A DNA stretch of 33,473 nucleotides from Candidatus Accumulibacter contiguus (GTDB lineage Bacteria; Pseudomonadota; Gammaproteobacteria; Burkholderiales; Rhodocyclaceae). The stretch lies in assembly GCF_012940005.1 (NCBI RefSeq), contig NZ_SPMX01000072.1, positions 1 to 33,473 of the forward strand. Reading direction: 5' to 3'. Shown in pieces: positions 13,401 to 21,618 of this stretch. The notes below the pieces were generated by a model. It did not search any database. It worked only from the letters and a program-made list of their open reading frames with translations, and was not told the origin of the DNA. Position 1 is the first letter of the stretch. Each line of letters begins with the position of its first letter. The position numbers were made by a program, and so were the translations under genes.

Positions 13401-13594
13401 CGCTGCGCAAGGCGGCGCACGGCATGAAGTCGAGCAGCGCCAATGTCGGTGCCGATACGCTGGCGGCACTGTGCAAGGCACTGGAGATGATCGGCCGCAG
13501 CAGCACCGTCGAAGGCGCCAGGCCTCTGCTGGCGAGCGCCGAGGAAGAGCTGCCGCGTGTCCTTGCGGCGCTGGCAGAATTACATGCCGAGTAA
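10441..13594 (+). pseudogene. hybrid sensor histidine kinase 2, frameshifted in its sensor region
   Basis: From ATG 10441 one frame gives a membrane helix (WPWIMAVSFAAFMAVLLWGL) and a periplasmic dCache-like sensor of about 230 residues. Around 11160-11206 the sense moves one frame on and then runs unbroken to the TAA at 13592-13594. The second part gives a membrane helix ([17 protein letters not shown]), a long coiled coil, HisKA (His codon 11672-11674), HATPase, REC1 (Asp codon 12539-12541), REC2 (Asp codon 12959-12961) and HPt (His codon 13418-13420). A run of six G at 11200-11205 is the most slip-prone spot; one G fewer joins the frames as NPGGEAF. As written, no full-length protein is made. 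If this is an assembly error the gene is an intact protein of about 1,050 residues. Everything downstream of the shift is well conserved, which argues for a recent event or an error. Confidence 0.85.
11640..13560 (+). repeat. diverged duplicate of the kinase core at about 7550-9500
   Basis: From the HisKA domain to the end of HPt the two hybrid kinase genes share long identical DNA runs, for example around the [11 protein letters not shown] codons and the NPRALDSIR and [11 protein letters not shown] stretches. Similarity stops at the coiled coil before HisKA; the sensor halves are unrelated in length and sequence. This points to duplication or gene conversion limited to the signalling core. 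Confidence 0.8.
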
Positions 13595-13647
13595 ACCCTT
13601 CCCATGCGAGCGGCTTCGGTCTATCCTCCTGCGATGGCTGCCGCAAA
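13584..13647 (+). repeat. orphan fragment of a REC2 tail behind hybrid kinase 2
   Basis: This stretch repeats, with scattered changes, the part of kinase 2 at about 13118-13181 that encodes [19 protein letters not shown]. Read in its own frame it gives [19 protein letters not shown], with no gene start or domain around it. The kinase stop codon TAA (13592-13594) lies inside the fragment, where the full copy reads CAA. It looks like the scar of a further kinase copy that was lost by recombination. Confidence 0.75.
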
Positions 13648-13705
13648 GTGACCCGATCATGGCCACGCCGCCAGCGGATCGTCTCGACCAAGAGGAGAAT
13701 CGACC

Positions 13706-15865
13706 ATGCTCTCGAATGCAGAGCACGCACTGCCAACGGCGCTGATCGTCGACGACGATTATGTGATGCGGATGCTGGAAAGGGAGACGCTGGCCCAGTT
13801 CGGATTCGACGTGCTCGAGGCAGCGGATGGCGAACAGGCCCTCGATATGCTCGACGATCCGCCGCCAGACCTGCTGCTGCTCGATGTCGAGATGCCAGGC
13901 ATCGATGGTTTCGAGGTCTGCCGTCGCCTCCGCCAGCGCTGGGACATGGCGCGGGTGCCGGTGATCGTGGTCACCGGCATGGACGATCTGGCGTCGATCA
14001 ACCAGGCCTATGAGTCAGGCGCCAACGATTTCGTCGCCAAGCCGATCAACTGGCCGATCCTCGGTCATCGGGCGCGCTACGTGTTGCGCTCGGCGCAAGC
14101 GGCGCGCCAGTTGAGCGAACTCAAGGAAAAGCAGGCGGCGATCATGCGAGCGATTCCCGACATGATCTTCGTCATGGATTGGCAAGGCACCTATCTCGAT
14201 TACAAGCAGGGCTACGCCACAACGGCCTTCGTTTCCGCCAACGAGTTGCTCGGCAAGAACATGGCGGCAGTCCTGCCAGCCGATGTGGCAATGCCGATCC
14301 AGCAGGGTATCGAACTGGCTCTGTTGCGAGGCCATCTGCAAACGGTGCTCTATAAGCTGCCGATGCCGGACGGCAGCCACTACTACGAAGCACGCATCGC
14401 GCCAAACGGAGTGGACAAGGTGGTGATCGTGGTGCGTGACATCACCACCCAGAAACTCAACGAGGACAAAATCCGCCGTCTGGCCTACTTCGACACGCTG
14501 ACCGGCATGCCGAATCGCCAGAACTTCCTCGAACGCCTCGACCATGAGTTATTGCGCGCACGCCGAAACCATCACCAGGTGGCGCTGCTGTTCCTCGATC
14601 TCGACGGCTTCAAGCGCATCAACGATACGCTCGGCCACAGTGCCGGTGACTACCTGCTGCAGGCCGTCGCCGACCGGATGAAGGAAAAGCTGCGCGCCGG
14701 TGATTTCGTCGCTCGGCCGGCGCTGGACGAATCCGGTCTGCACTTTGCCCGTCTGGGCGGTGACGAGTTCACCGTCGTCCTGCCCGATGTCGACGAGACC
14801 CAGACCGTCAGCATGGTCGCGACGCGACTGCAGGCGCTGCTCGCAAGGCCTTTCCTGATCGGCACACAGGAAATCACGGTGACTTCGAGCATCGGCATCG
14901 CCCTCTTCCCCGCTGACGGGGACGATGCCGCGACGCTGCTCAAGCATGCCGATACGGCGATGTACCACGCCAAGGATCAGGGACGCAACAACTGGCAGTT
15001 GTATCACCAGTCACTGACGACGCAGACGACGGCGCGCATGGCGCTCGAAAGCGATATTCGCAAGGGTCTTGAACGAGACGAATTCCGCCTTCTCTATCAA
15101 CCACAGGTGAGCGCCGCAGACGGCACGATCGTCGGCATCGAAGCGCTGATTCGCTGGCAACATCCGCAGCACGGGATGGTTTCACCGGCGCAGTTCATCC
15201 CGGTAGCCGAAGAAAGCGGTCTGATCGTTCCGATGGGGGAGTGGGTGCTCAATGCCGCCTGCCGCCAGTTGCTGGAATGGCAGCAGCGCGGGGTGTGTAC
15301 CGCGCGGGTGGCGGTCAATGTGTCGGCGCGCCAGTTGCGCTCGCCCAGTTTCCTCGACCGGGTCGCGGCAATCATTGCCGAAACCGGCATCAGCGCCGAG
15401 CAGCTCGAACTGGAATTGACCGAGAGCATCCTGATGGATCCGGAGTCCAGGCAGGTTCAGGGACTGTATCGCCTGCGGGCACTGGGGGTGCATTTTGCGA
15501 TCGACGATTTCGGCACCGGCTACTCGTCGCTTTCGTACATCAAGCGCTTCCCGATCGGCATGCTCAAGATCGACCAGAGCTTCGTTCGTGGATTGCCTGA
15601 CGGTGCCAACGATGCGGGGATCGCCACAGCGATCATCGCCATGGCGCGCAGCCTGGATCTGGACGTGATCGCCGAGGGCGTCGAAACTCGCCAGCAATGC
15701 GAGTTTCTTCAGCAGGCGAAATGTCCGAAGCTGCAGGGCTATCTGTTCAGTCGTCCACTGCCGCCCGACGAGGTCGAAATCCTCTTGCGTCGTGGCAGCA
15801 TCCCCCTGCCTGGTGACCATACCACAAGCCAGACTCTCTCAGGCCGAGCCTGCAACCCACAATAG
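13706..15865 (+). CDS. response regulator with PAS, GGDEF and EAL domains
   Basis: ATG 13706 is preceded by AGAGGAG with proper spacing. The 719-residue protein starts with a receiver (about 12-130; ALIVDDD, phospho-acceptor D60 in LLLLDVEMPGIDG, K in VAKPIN), then a coiled linker, a PAS domain (about 145-250, MRAIPDMIFVMDWQGTYLDY), GGDEF (about 260-440, intact signature at 351-355) and EAL (about 455-705, EAL at 479-481, LTES, DDFGTGYSS, KIDQSFV, AEGVE). No RxxD inhibitory site lies in the usual place before GGDEF; an insertion (about RPALDESGLHF) replaces it. Both enzymatic halves look competent, so the receiver could switch between c-di-GMP synthesis and breakdown. No membrane segment is seen. 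It follows the two hybrid kinases on the same strand and is their most likely phosphorelay target. Confidence 0.95.
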   Translation: MLSNAEHALPTALIVDDDYVMRMLERETLAQFGFDVLEAADGEQALDMLDDPPPDLLLLDVEMPGIDGFEVCRRLRQRWDMARVPVIVVTGMDDLASINQAYESGANDFVAKPINWPILGHRARYVLRSAQAARQLSELKEKQAAIMRAIPDMIFVMDWQGTYLDYKQGYATTAFVSANELLGKNMAAVLPADVAMPIQQGIELALLRGHLQTVLYKLPMPDGSHYYEARIAPNGVDKVVIVVRDITTQKLNEDKIRRLAYFDTLTGMPNRQNFLERLDHELLRARRNHHQVALLFLDLDGFKRINDTLGHSAGDYLLQAVADRMKEKLRAGDFVARPALDESGLHFARLGGDEFTVVLPDVDETQTVSMVATRLQALLARPFLIGTQEITVTSSIGIALFPADGDDAATLLKHADTAMYHAKDQGRNNWQLYHQSLTTQTTARMALESDIRKGLERDEFRLLYQPQVSAADGTIVGIEALIRWQHPQHGMVSPAQFIPVAEESGLIVPMGEWVLNAACRQLLEWQQRGVCTARVAVNVSARQLRSPSFLDRVAAIIAETGISAEQLELELTESILMDPESRQVQGLYRLRALGVHFAIDDFGTGYSSLSYIKRFPIGMLKIDQSFVRGLPDGANDAGIATAIIAMARSLDLDVIAEGVETRQQCEFLQQAKCPKLQGYLFSRPLPPDEVEILLRRGSIPLPGDHTTSQTLSGRACNPQ

Positions 15866-15885
15866 ATCCCGGAGACCAGTGCACC

Positions 15886-16935
15886 ATGAAGTATCGTCAC
15901 AGTACCGCGCAGAGTGCAGATTACCTGCGACTCGCACTCAAGCGCATGAGCCAGCAGGATGCCGGCCTGCACCCGGCAAGCTATACCATCTGGTACGAGT
16001 ACGTGGCAGGCACCAATCCGGAGCTGAAGGCAGCGGTCGACGCGCAGATCGAACGGGACGGGCGACTGAACGAGGCCACCACCTATGCGCTCTATGCCAG
16101 GCATGTGGCCGACTTCGATGCGAAAACCGCCTTGCGCATCGGCGACAGCGTCAACCATATTGTCGAGCAGATCTCGGAGTCGGCGACAACCGCCGGCGAA
16201 CAGGCGTCCCGCTTTGGCGGTTCACTGGAAAGCTGGACCGACGCACTACACCTGCCAGGGGGCAGCGGGTCGTTGGCAAGCGGTGTTGAGGACATCCTGC
16301 GCGGTACTCGGGAAATGCAGGAGGCGATCAGCACGCTGCAGATACGACTCGAGGAGAGCAGACGCGAAGCCCAGCAACTGCGGCAGGAAGTGGCTCGCGC
16401 CCGTGAGGAAGCGCTGATCGATGCGCTGACCGGCCTGACCAATCGCAAGGGCTTCGATCTGGCACTCGACGCCTGCCTCAAGGAGGCGACTCGAGAGGCG
16501 CAAGGGCCATGCCTGCTGATGATCGATCTGGACCATTTCAAGCGGCTCAACGATACCCTGGGACATGTCTTCGGTGACCAGGTACTGACCAGTGTCGGCC
16601 AGATCCTGCGCGCAAACGTCAAGGGCAAGGACACCGCGACCCGCTATGGTGGCGAAGAGTTCGCAGTCATCCTGCCGCAAACGCCTCGCGGCGGAGCCAT
16701 TGGCCTGGCCGAGGCGCTGCGCGCGTTAGTCTTTGCCAGCCGGGTCAGGCGCAGTGGCGACAAGGAAGCCTTGATCGGCAATATCTCCGTCTCGATCGGT
16801 GTCGCCGACTATATTGCCGGCGAGTCCGCCACCGAGTTCGTTAGCCGCGCCGATCGAGCCCTTTATATGGCCAAGGCACAGGGACGCAATCGCGTCGTGC
16901 TGGCGCCACGACCACAGTCTGCCGGGGTCCAATAG
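15886..16935 (+). CDS. diguanylate cyclase (GGDEF) with a helical N-terminal domain
   Basis: ATG 15886 has GGAG upstream. The 349-residue soluble protein has an alpha-helical N-terminal region of about 170 residues ending in a coiled coil (LQIRLEESRREAQQLRQEVA), then a GGDEF domain (about 180-340) with DALTGLTNRKGF, DLDHFKRLNDTLGH and an intact GGEEF at 255-259. The position of the inhibitory-site arginine is a lysine (KGKD), so feedback inhibition by c-di-GMP may be weak or absent. The N-terminal part (MSQQDAGLHPASYTIWYEYV, later ALYARHV) resembles that of other stand-alone cyclases in beta- and gammaproteobacteria; I do not know its ligand. It starts 20 bases after the REC-PAS-GGDEF-EAL gene, so the two are probably co-transcribed. 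Confidence 0.93.
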   Translation: MKYRHSTAQSADYLRLALKRMSQQDAGLHPASYTIWYEYVAGTNPELKAAVDAQIERDGRLNEATTYALYARHVADFDAKTALRIGDSVNHIVEQISESATTAGEQASRFGGSLESWTDALHLPGGSGSLASGVEDILRGTREMQEAISTLQIRLEESRREAQQLRQEVARAREEALIDALTGLTNRKGFDLALDACLKEATREAQGPCLLMIDLDHFKRLNDTLGHVFGDQVLTSVGQILRANVKGKDTATRYGGEEFAVILPQTPRGGAIGLAEALRALVFASRVRRSGDKEALIGNISVSIGVADYIAGESATEFVSRADRALYMAKAQGRNRVVLAPRPQSAGVQ

Positions 16936-16963
16936 ATCGCCAGCCGGCGGCAGTCAGGACACC

Positions 16964-17881
16964 ATGATTCCGCTTCATTGCCATCTGGACAGCGCGCTGC
17001 AAAAAGCCTTGAGCGAGGTGATCGGCAGCGACAACGGATCGCCGCCGGGCATCGACTCTGTCAGCGACATCGGCGGCGGTTCGATCTCGCGCGCTCTCCT
17101 GGTCGAGAGCGGCAGGCAGCGCTATTTCGTCAAACTGAACGACGCCGGTCTGGCCGAGATGTTCGCCGCCGAAGCCGACGGCCTGAGCGCGCTGGCCGGC
17201 TGCCCGGCAGTGCGGGTGCCACATGTTTTCGGGCACGGCGTCGCTGCCCGGCAAGCCTACCTGGTGCTCGAATACCTGCCCCTGCAAGCCTTGCGCGAAA
17301 GAACCCAGGGTAGCGCAGCCGGGCATGCACTGGCGACCATGCACCGCATCCAGGGCGCACAGTATGGCTGGCACCGTGACAATTTCATCGGCAGTACGCC
17401 ACAGTCGAATACCTGGCATCGCAACTGGCCTTTCTTCTTCGCCCGCCAGCGTCTGCTGCCGCAGCTCGAACGGGCAAAGCGACACACCCAGCACAACCAA
17501 CTGATCCGCAGCGGCGAACGCCTGAGCGAAAAACTGGCGGCGCTGTTCGTCGATCATCAGCCGCAGCCGAGTCTGCTGCATGGGGATCTGTGGCATGGCA
17601 ACGCCGCCACCGACGCGTCGGGCAAGCTGGCATTATTCGATCCGGCGGTCTATTTCGGCGACCGCGAGGCTGACCTGGCGATGAGCGAGCTGTTCGGAGG
17701 CTTTCCGGACAGCTTCTACGCCGCCTACCGCGAAGCCTGGCCACTCGACGACGGTTTCGAACAGCGCAAGACGCTCTACAACCTCTACCACGTACTCAAT
17801 CACCTGAATCTGTTTGGCAGCGGCTATCTGCACCAGGCCGAGCGCATGATCGCCAGGCTATTGGCAGAAATCGCTGGTTGA
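16964..17881 (+). CDS. fructosamine kinase family protein
   Basis: ATG 16964 is chosen with CAGGA a few bases upstream; the frame is open farther back, but that part overlaps the preceding GGDEF gene. The 305-residue protein shows the fructosamine-3-kinase/APH fold: RALLVESGRQRYFVKLND (nucleotide lysine), YLVLEYLPL (hinge), the catalytic loop LLHGDLWHGN and metal-binding LFDPAVYFGDREADLAMSELFGGF, and the late YNLYHVLNHLNLFG. The family phosphorylates ketoamine adducts of sugars on proteins or small amines, the first step of deglycation; bacterial members include YniA. It lies 28 bases after the diguanylate cyclase on the same strand, but no functional link is evident. Confidence 0.92.
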   Translation: MIPLHCHLDSALQKALSEVIGSDNGSPPGIDSVSDIGGGSISRALLVESGRQRYFVKLNDAGLAEMFAAEADGLSALAGCPAVRVPHVFGHGVAARQAYLVLEYLPLQALRERTQGSAAGHALATMHRIQGAQYGWHRDNFIGSTPQSNTWHRNWPFFFARQRLLPQLERAKRHTQHNQLIRSGERLSEKLAALFVDHQPQPSLLHGDLWHGNAATDASGKLALFDPAVYFGDREADLAMSELFGGFPDSFYAAYREAWPLDDGFEQRKTLYNLYHVLNHLNLFGSGYLHQAERMIARLLAEIAG

Positions 17882-17928
17882 AGCCTAGGAGCTTGTACAT
17901 TTTTCCTTGCTGACTGCAATCCCTGCAC

Positions 17929-17957
17929 GCATTCCGGCGAAAGCCGGAATCCGGCAG
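17929..17957. repeat. small palindromic repeat with GAAA loop
   Basis: ATTCCGGC (17931-17938) pairs perfectly with GCCGGAAT (17943-17950) around a GAAA tetraloop, followed by CCGGC. The arrangement resembles the ATTCCCGCGAAAGCGGGAAT-type dispersed palindromes common in proteobacterial genomes; this comparison is from memory. It lies in the 100-base gap before a CorA-like gene, upstream of that gene's ribosome-binding site. Confidence 0.55.
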
Positions 17958-17981
17958 GTTGATCTGATTCCGGAGGTGCCA

Positions 17982-19640
17982 ATGGAAATTGCAACGAATC
18001 CTGCCAAGCTGCGAGTCAGGCATTTCCGCCAGATCCTGCTGTGGCCGCTGCAGCTGATGCCCCTGCCCGACGATGGCCCGTTGCAGAACCACAGCCAGTT
18101 GCTGGAGCAGGTTTCGGCCGACAACCCGTGGCGCGAACTCGCGGACGAATTCTGCGGCGACCCGGAGCAATTCCACGAGCGCCATTACAGCGAATTCGTC
18201 ACCTTCCTGCCCTATGTTCAGCGTTTTCTGTACGGTGAGGGGGTTGGTCAAGAAGCCTCGTCGCACGCTGGCGAATCGCCGATCCGCGTCTTCCGCCGCC
18301 ACGACGTGGCAAAAGTGCGCATGACCTTCAAGGAGAGCGATCAGCCGATCGACTTCGACATCGTGCATCTCGATCTCTATTTCTTCTACGACATCGATGT
18401 CGTCATCCTGGTCGTCGAGATTGCCGCCGATGACCTCGAACTACGACAGGTACAGGACACGCTGTACCGCTTCGGTCGCGCGTACCCGCCGTACTGGGAC
18501 GAGGATGGCAGTGGCGGCCACTGCCTCAAGCGTGCAGAGTGGATCGATTCCGCCGGCCAGGTGCTGTCCGTTTCCGACTACGAGAAGCGCAGCAAATACC
18601 TGTCATTCGTTTCTCGCTGCCGGGCGCCGTGCATCTCCTCGCACTGGGAATTCCTGCTCCGCCCGCTGGTGCAGCACCACTCGGGCGAGATTGGCCTGGT
18701 GCGCTACCGACAGATCGAGTATCACCGCATGCCCCTGCTCGCCTACCTGGCCGTGGACGATCCCCGCGCCCTGACGCGCGGCGACTTTGCCCGCCTGGTG
18801 CTGGTTGCCGGCCCCGGAAAGCCCGGTTCGCTGCCCTACTCCGACCAGCACCTCGAAGGCTTCGAATCGCGCTATTGTTACGATCGCTACTGGCATCCGC
18901 AAGCCGAGCCAGCGGGAACCCGGCTGATGTCCTGCGGGCACGCATTCGTGATGGTCGGCAGCGCACGCGAAGCCTATTTCACCGGTCTGGAAAACGGCCT
19001 CCTCGGCCAGTTTCGCCACCAGTTCTTCCTGCTCTTTCTGATTCCCCACTTCCACAAGGCAGCGCTGCTGATGCTCTCGGATCGGCTGGTCTCCGCGCTC
19101 AACCGGCTCGAGATCGGTCACGCCGAATCGGTCAAACAGTTCAAGCGCGCGATCCGGCAGATCCTCGAGGTCTTCCTGCGCTTCAGCCATCGCTACTGGT
19201 TCCACGAGGTCTCGGACCAGATGCAGGCGCGCGCCCTGTTCAGGATCACCGGCGACCATCTCGGCACGGAAAGTCTCTACACCGAGCTACGCGAGGAGAT
19301 CCAGGACATGAGCCAGTACCTCGACAGCGACAGCCTGCGCCGGCAGGCCAATACGGTCGTCCGGCTCACCGTGGTGACGACCGCCGGTCTGGTGGCGACG
19401 ATCACCACCGGCTTCCTCGGCATCAATCTGATCGACGCCGCCCACGATGAGCTGATCGACCGGATCCTCTTCTTCGCCCTGGTGGCCATCCCGTCGGTGC
19501 TGCTTACGGGTTTTGCGGTTGTCAAGTCGAAACCACTCTCGGACTTCCTCGAGGCGCTCTCCGACGAACGCCTGTCGCATCGCGACAAGCTCGCTGCCTT
19601 GCTCCCCGTCTGGCGCAGGAAACGGCCACCGCGAGCGTAG
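17982..19640 (+). CDS. CorA-like two-helix membrane protein
   Basis: GGAGG (17972-17976) five bases before ATG 17982 fixes the start; the open frame back to 17907 is non-coding and holds a hairpin. The 552-residue protein has a long soluble N-terminal part of about 450 residues (VHLDLYFFYDIDVVILVVEI, WEFLLRPLV), a helical stretch, and two membrane helices near the C-terminus (about 455-480, LTVVTTAGLVATITTGFLGINLI; about 487-510, ILFFALVAIPSVLLTGFAVV). This plan matches CorA-type Mg2+ channels, where the first helix ends in GMN; here the corresponding spot reads GIN. The N-terminal part is longer than in ordinary CorA. Metal transport is inference. It faces a convergent K+ channel gene. Confidence 0.7.
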   Translation: MEIATNPAKLRVRHFRQILLWPLQLMPLPDDGPLQNHSQLLEQVSADNPWRELADEFCGDPEQFHERHYSEFVTFLPYVQRFLYGEGVGQEASSHAGESPIRVFRRHDVAKVRMTFKESDQPIDFDIVHLDLYFFYDIDVVILVVEIAADDLELRQVQDTLYRFGRAYPPYWDEDGSGGHCLKRAEWIDSAGQVLSVSDYEKRSKYLSFVSRCRAPCISSHWEFLLRPLVQHHSGEIGLVRYRQIEYHRMPLLAYLAVDDPRALTRGDFARLVLVAGPGKPGSLPYSDQHLEGFESRYCYDRYWHPQAEPAGTRLMSCGHAFVMVGSAREAYFTGLENGLLGQFRHQFFLLFLIPHFHKAALLMLSDRLVSALNRLEIGHAESVKQFKRAIRQILEVFLRFSHRYWFHEVSDQMQARALFRITGDHLGTESLYTELREEIQDMSQYLDSDSLRRQANTVVRLTVVTTAGLVATITTGFLGINLIDAAHDELIDRILFFALVAIPSVLLTGFAVVKSKPLSDFLEALSDERLSHRDKLAALLPVWRRKRPPRA

Positions 19641-19655
19641 CCTGCATGGGCTACG
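19636..19655. terminator. hairpin between convergent genes
   Basis: CGTAGCC (19636-19642) and GGCTACG (19649-19655) form a perfect 7-bp stem with a TGCATG loop. It includes the stop codon of the CorA-like gene and lies nine bases before the end of the minus-strand channel gene. There is no T-run, so use as a two-way terminator is only plausible. Confidence 0.4.
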
Positions 19656-19663
19656 GCCTGGCT

Positions 19664-21325
19664 TTAGTATTGGCTGTCGGCCAGGGTGGCCTCGAACTCG
19701 CGCAGATAACGTTCCAAACTGTCGGGTGTTCCGCAGACAAACAGCGTGTCGTCGGGACGGACCATGAATGCGTCGTCGAACTCGACCAGCACGCGGTCGC
19801 CGCGTTCGACCGCGACCACCACCGCCCCCGTTCGCTCGCGCACCTGATCGCGCCATGGATGCCCCCCGGCCAGCAGGCCGGCGACGACGCGAATGAACTT
19901 CAGTCGATGTTCAACGGCGACCGCCTGTTCGCCACGCAAATGATAAGCCAGGATCTGCCCGGCGACCTGGCCTACCGAGAGGGCGAAATCGGCACCAGCC
20001 TGGTACAGACGAGGAATATTCTGTGCCCGGTTGGCGCGCACGATCAGCGGCACTTGCGGCGCATAATCCCGCACCACTGCGGTGGCGAACACGCCTTCGC
20101 TGTCGTTGCTCAAAGCCAGGACCACGGCGCTCGCCTCACGCATCCTGGCACGCTCCATGGTTCGGTGTTCGAGCACGTTGCCGGCGATGTCGATGCCTGG
20201 AGCCACATCCCGATCGATCACGATCACCATTTCGCCGGCATCGTTGAGCATCTCGACGAATTTTCTGCCCACCTCGCCGTAACCGGCGAGCACGATCGGG
20301 CCGCTGCGGCGGATCGGCAGGGCCAGACGTTCGACTTTCTCCAGATTCGCCTGCGCGCCGACGATGACCAGAATGGCGCCCGCTTCGATGCACGTATCCG
20401 GGCCGTTGGCCGTGTTGAAGGCACCACAGACCCATTGTCCGATCACCGTCACGCCGTAGCGCACGCGCAACTGCAGATCACCGAGCCGCTTGCCGGCCAG
20501 CGGACTGCCCGCACGCACGCGAAATTCGGCCAGCCCGACCTGGCTGCCCAGCAGGTGCATGCCATCGGCTGGCGGGCTGATGCGGGTACTGGCCCGGGCG
20601 GCCAAGGCCGCAGCAAGCACGTGCGACGGCGTAAACACCTCGGTTGCCCCCACCTGCAGCATCGGTGGCCGATACAGAGGATCACCCGCAAGTGCATAGA
20701 TGGGTCCGGAAAAGCCGCGCTCACGAGCGATCAGAATACAAATTGCATTGGCGTGATCGTCGGCGTTGGCGACCACGGCACGTGCATTTTCGACGCCCGA
20801 GAGCACCTCGGGTTCTTCGTCGAGCTTGCCGAAAACCACATCGTAGCTGCGATTGCGCAGGTTGCGGGCGAGTTCCAGGTCTTCTTCGAAAACGACGAAG
20901 GGGGTTTCGGTCTGCTGAAACTCGTCGAGCAGTGATTCGATCGCGGCACCGTAGCGATAGAACAGGATGCGTCAGTTCATCTCCGGCAAGCGGTGCGGCA
21001 GGCGCACTTCGAAACGCTCCTCGATGTAAGGCATCACGTAGAAGGGAAAAACCAGGACCAGGAAGAACATCCCGACGAATTGCGTCAGAATGACGAAGAC
21101 GATCATCAGCGGGTGTTGCCACGGCGCGTAAGCGCCATAACCTGTGGTGGTCAGCGTCTCCGAAGCCCATTCGAGACTCGACCAGAAGCCCATCGGCTTG
21201 CCCTCGAGATACTCCGAAGCAACCATGAAGACGCTGCCGAAGAGCACGACCGCTGCCGGCATGCTGATCAGCAGCCCGAGCAGACGCCATGTGGAACGTT
21301 GCAAGCCCTGACTTACTCTGCGCAT
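19664..21325 (-). pseudogene. K+ channel with two RCK domains, interrupted by an in-frame TGA
   Basis: From ATG at 21325 the minus strand encodes a two-helix pore: a first helix (LLGLLISMPAAVVLFGSVF), the selectivity filter TTTGYGAY, and a second helix (MIVFVILTQFVGMFFLVLVF). It continues as EERFEVRLPHRLPEMN and then meets TGA at 20972-20974. In the same frame, without any shift, sense resumes as RILFYRYGAAIESLLDEF and TPFVVFEEDLELARNLRNRS and runs to the stop at 19664. This second part holds two RCK (TrkA-N/TrkA-C) units; the second has the nucleotide-binding motif GYGEVG. The whole, about 553 codons, is a normal Kch-type channel with a cytosolic gating ring. One base change (for example GGA to TGA) or one sequencing error explains the break. 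The first good internal start, a GTG at 20837-20839, would lack the first RCK strand. Confidence 0.9.
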
Positions 21326-21368
21326 CTGTGCTTACCCATTGGCGAGCGGTATCGCCCCTCTCACGCCA

Positions 21369-21397
21369 AGTATCCGCGCTACCCGAATGGGCGTCAA
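21369..21397 (-). promoter_or_regulatory. sigma-70 type promoter of the K+ channel gene
   Basis: On the minus strand TTGACG (21392-21397) and GATACT (21369-21374) are separated by 17 bases, close to the TTGACA/TATAAT consensus, about 40 bases upstream of the channel start. In the 293-base gap between the two divergent genes I see nothing else I can name. Confidence 0.6.
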
Positions 21398-21618
21398 ATG
21401 TCGGCGCACCGGCGAAGCAGCGTACTGTTGGCAGAGTGCCGAGCAAGAGTGTAGATTGTCGGCTTGCGCAACACTGGCGCAAGCTGGGCGAACCAGACAG
21501 GCTCCCCGGACCCTGGAGTGGACGGAAAGGATCATCCCGAATCTTGCGTATTCATTCTCCAAGCATCGAGCAGGCGCTGACCCGCCTGACTTGCCACGAC
21601 AGACCCTGCAGAGCTTGA

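Noticed and set aside
13557-13745. 62-codon frame with kinase-like residues
   Set aside because: It holds only a REC2 tail fragment and then overlaps the next gene in another frame; it is treated as a duplication scar, not a gene.
19646-20935. 429-codon open frame on the plus strand
   Set aside because: It is antisense to the RCK part of the K+ channel gene, which has clear conserved motifs; the plus-strand product has none.
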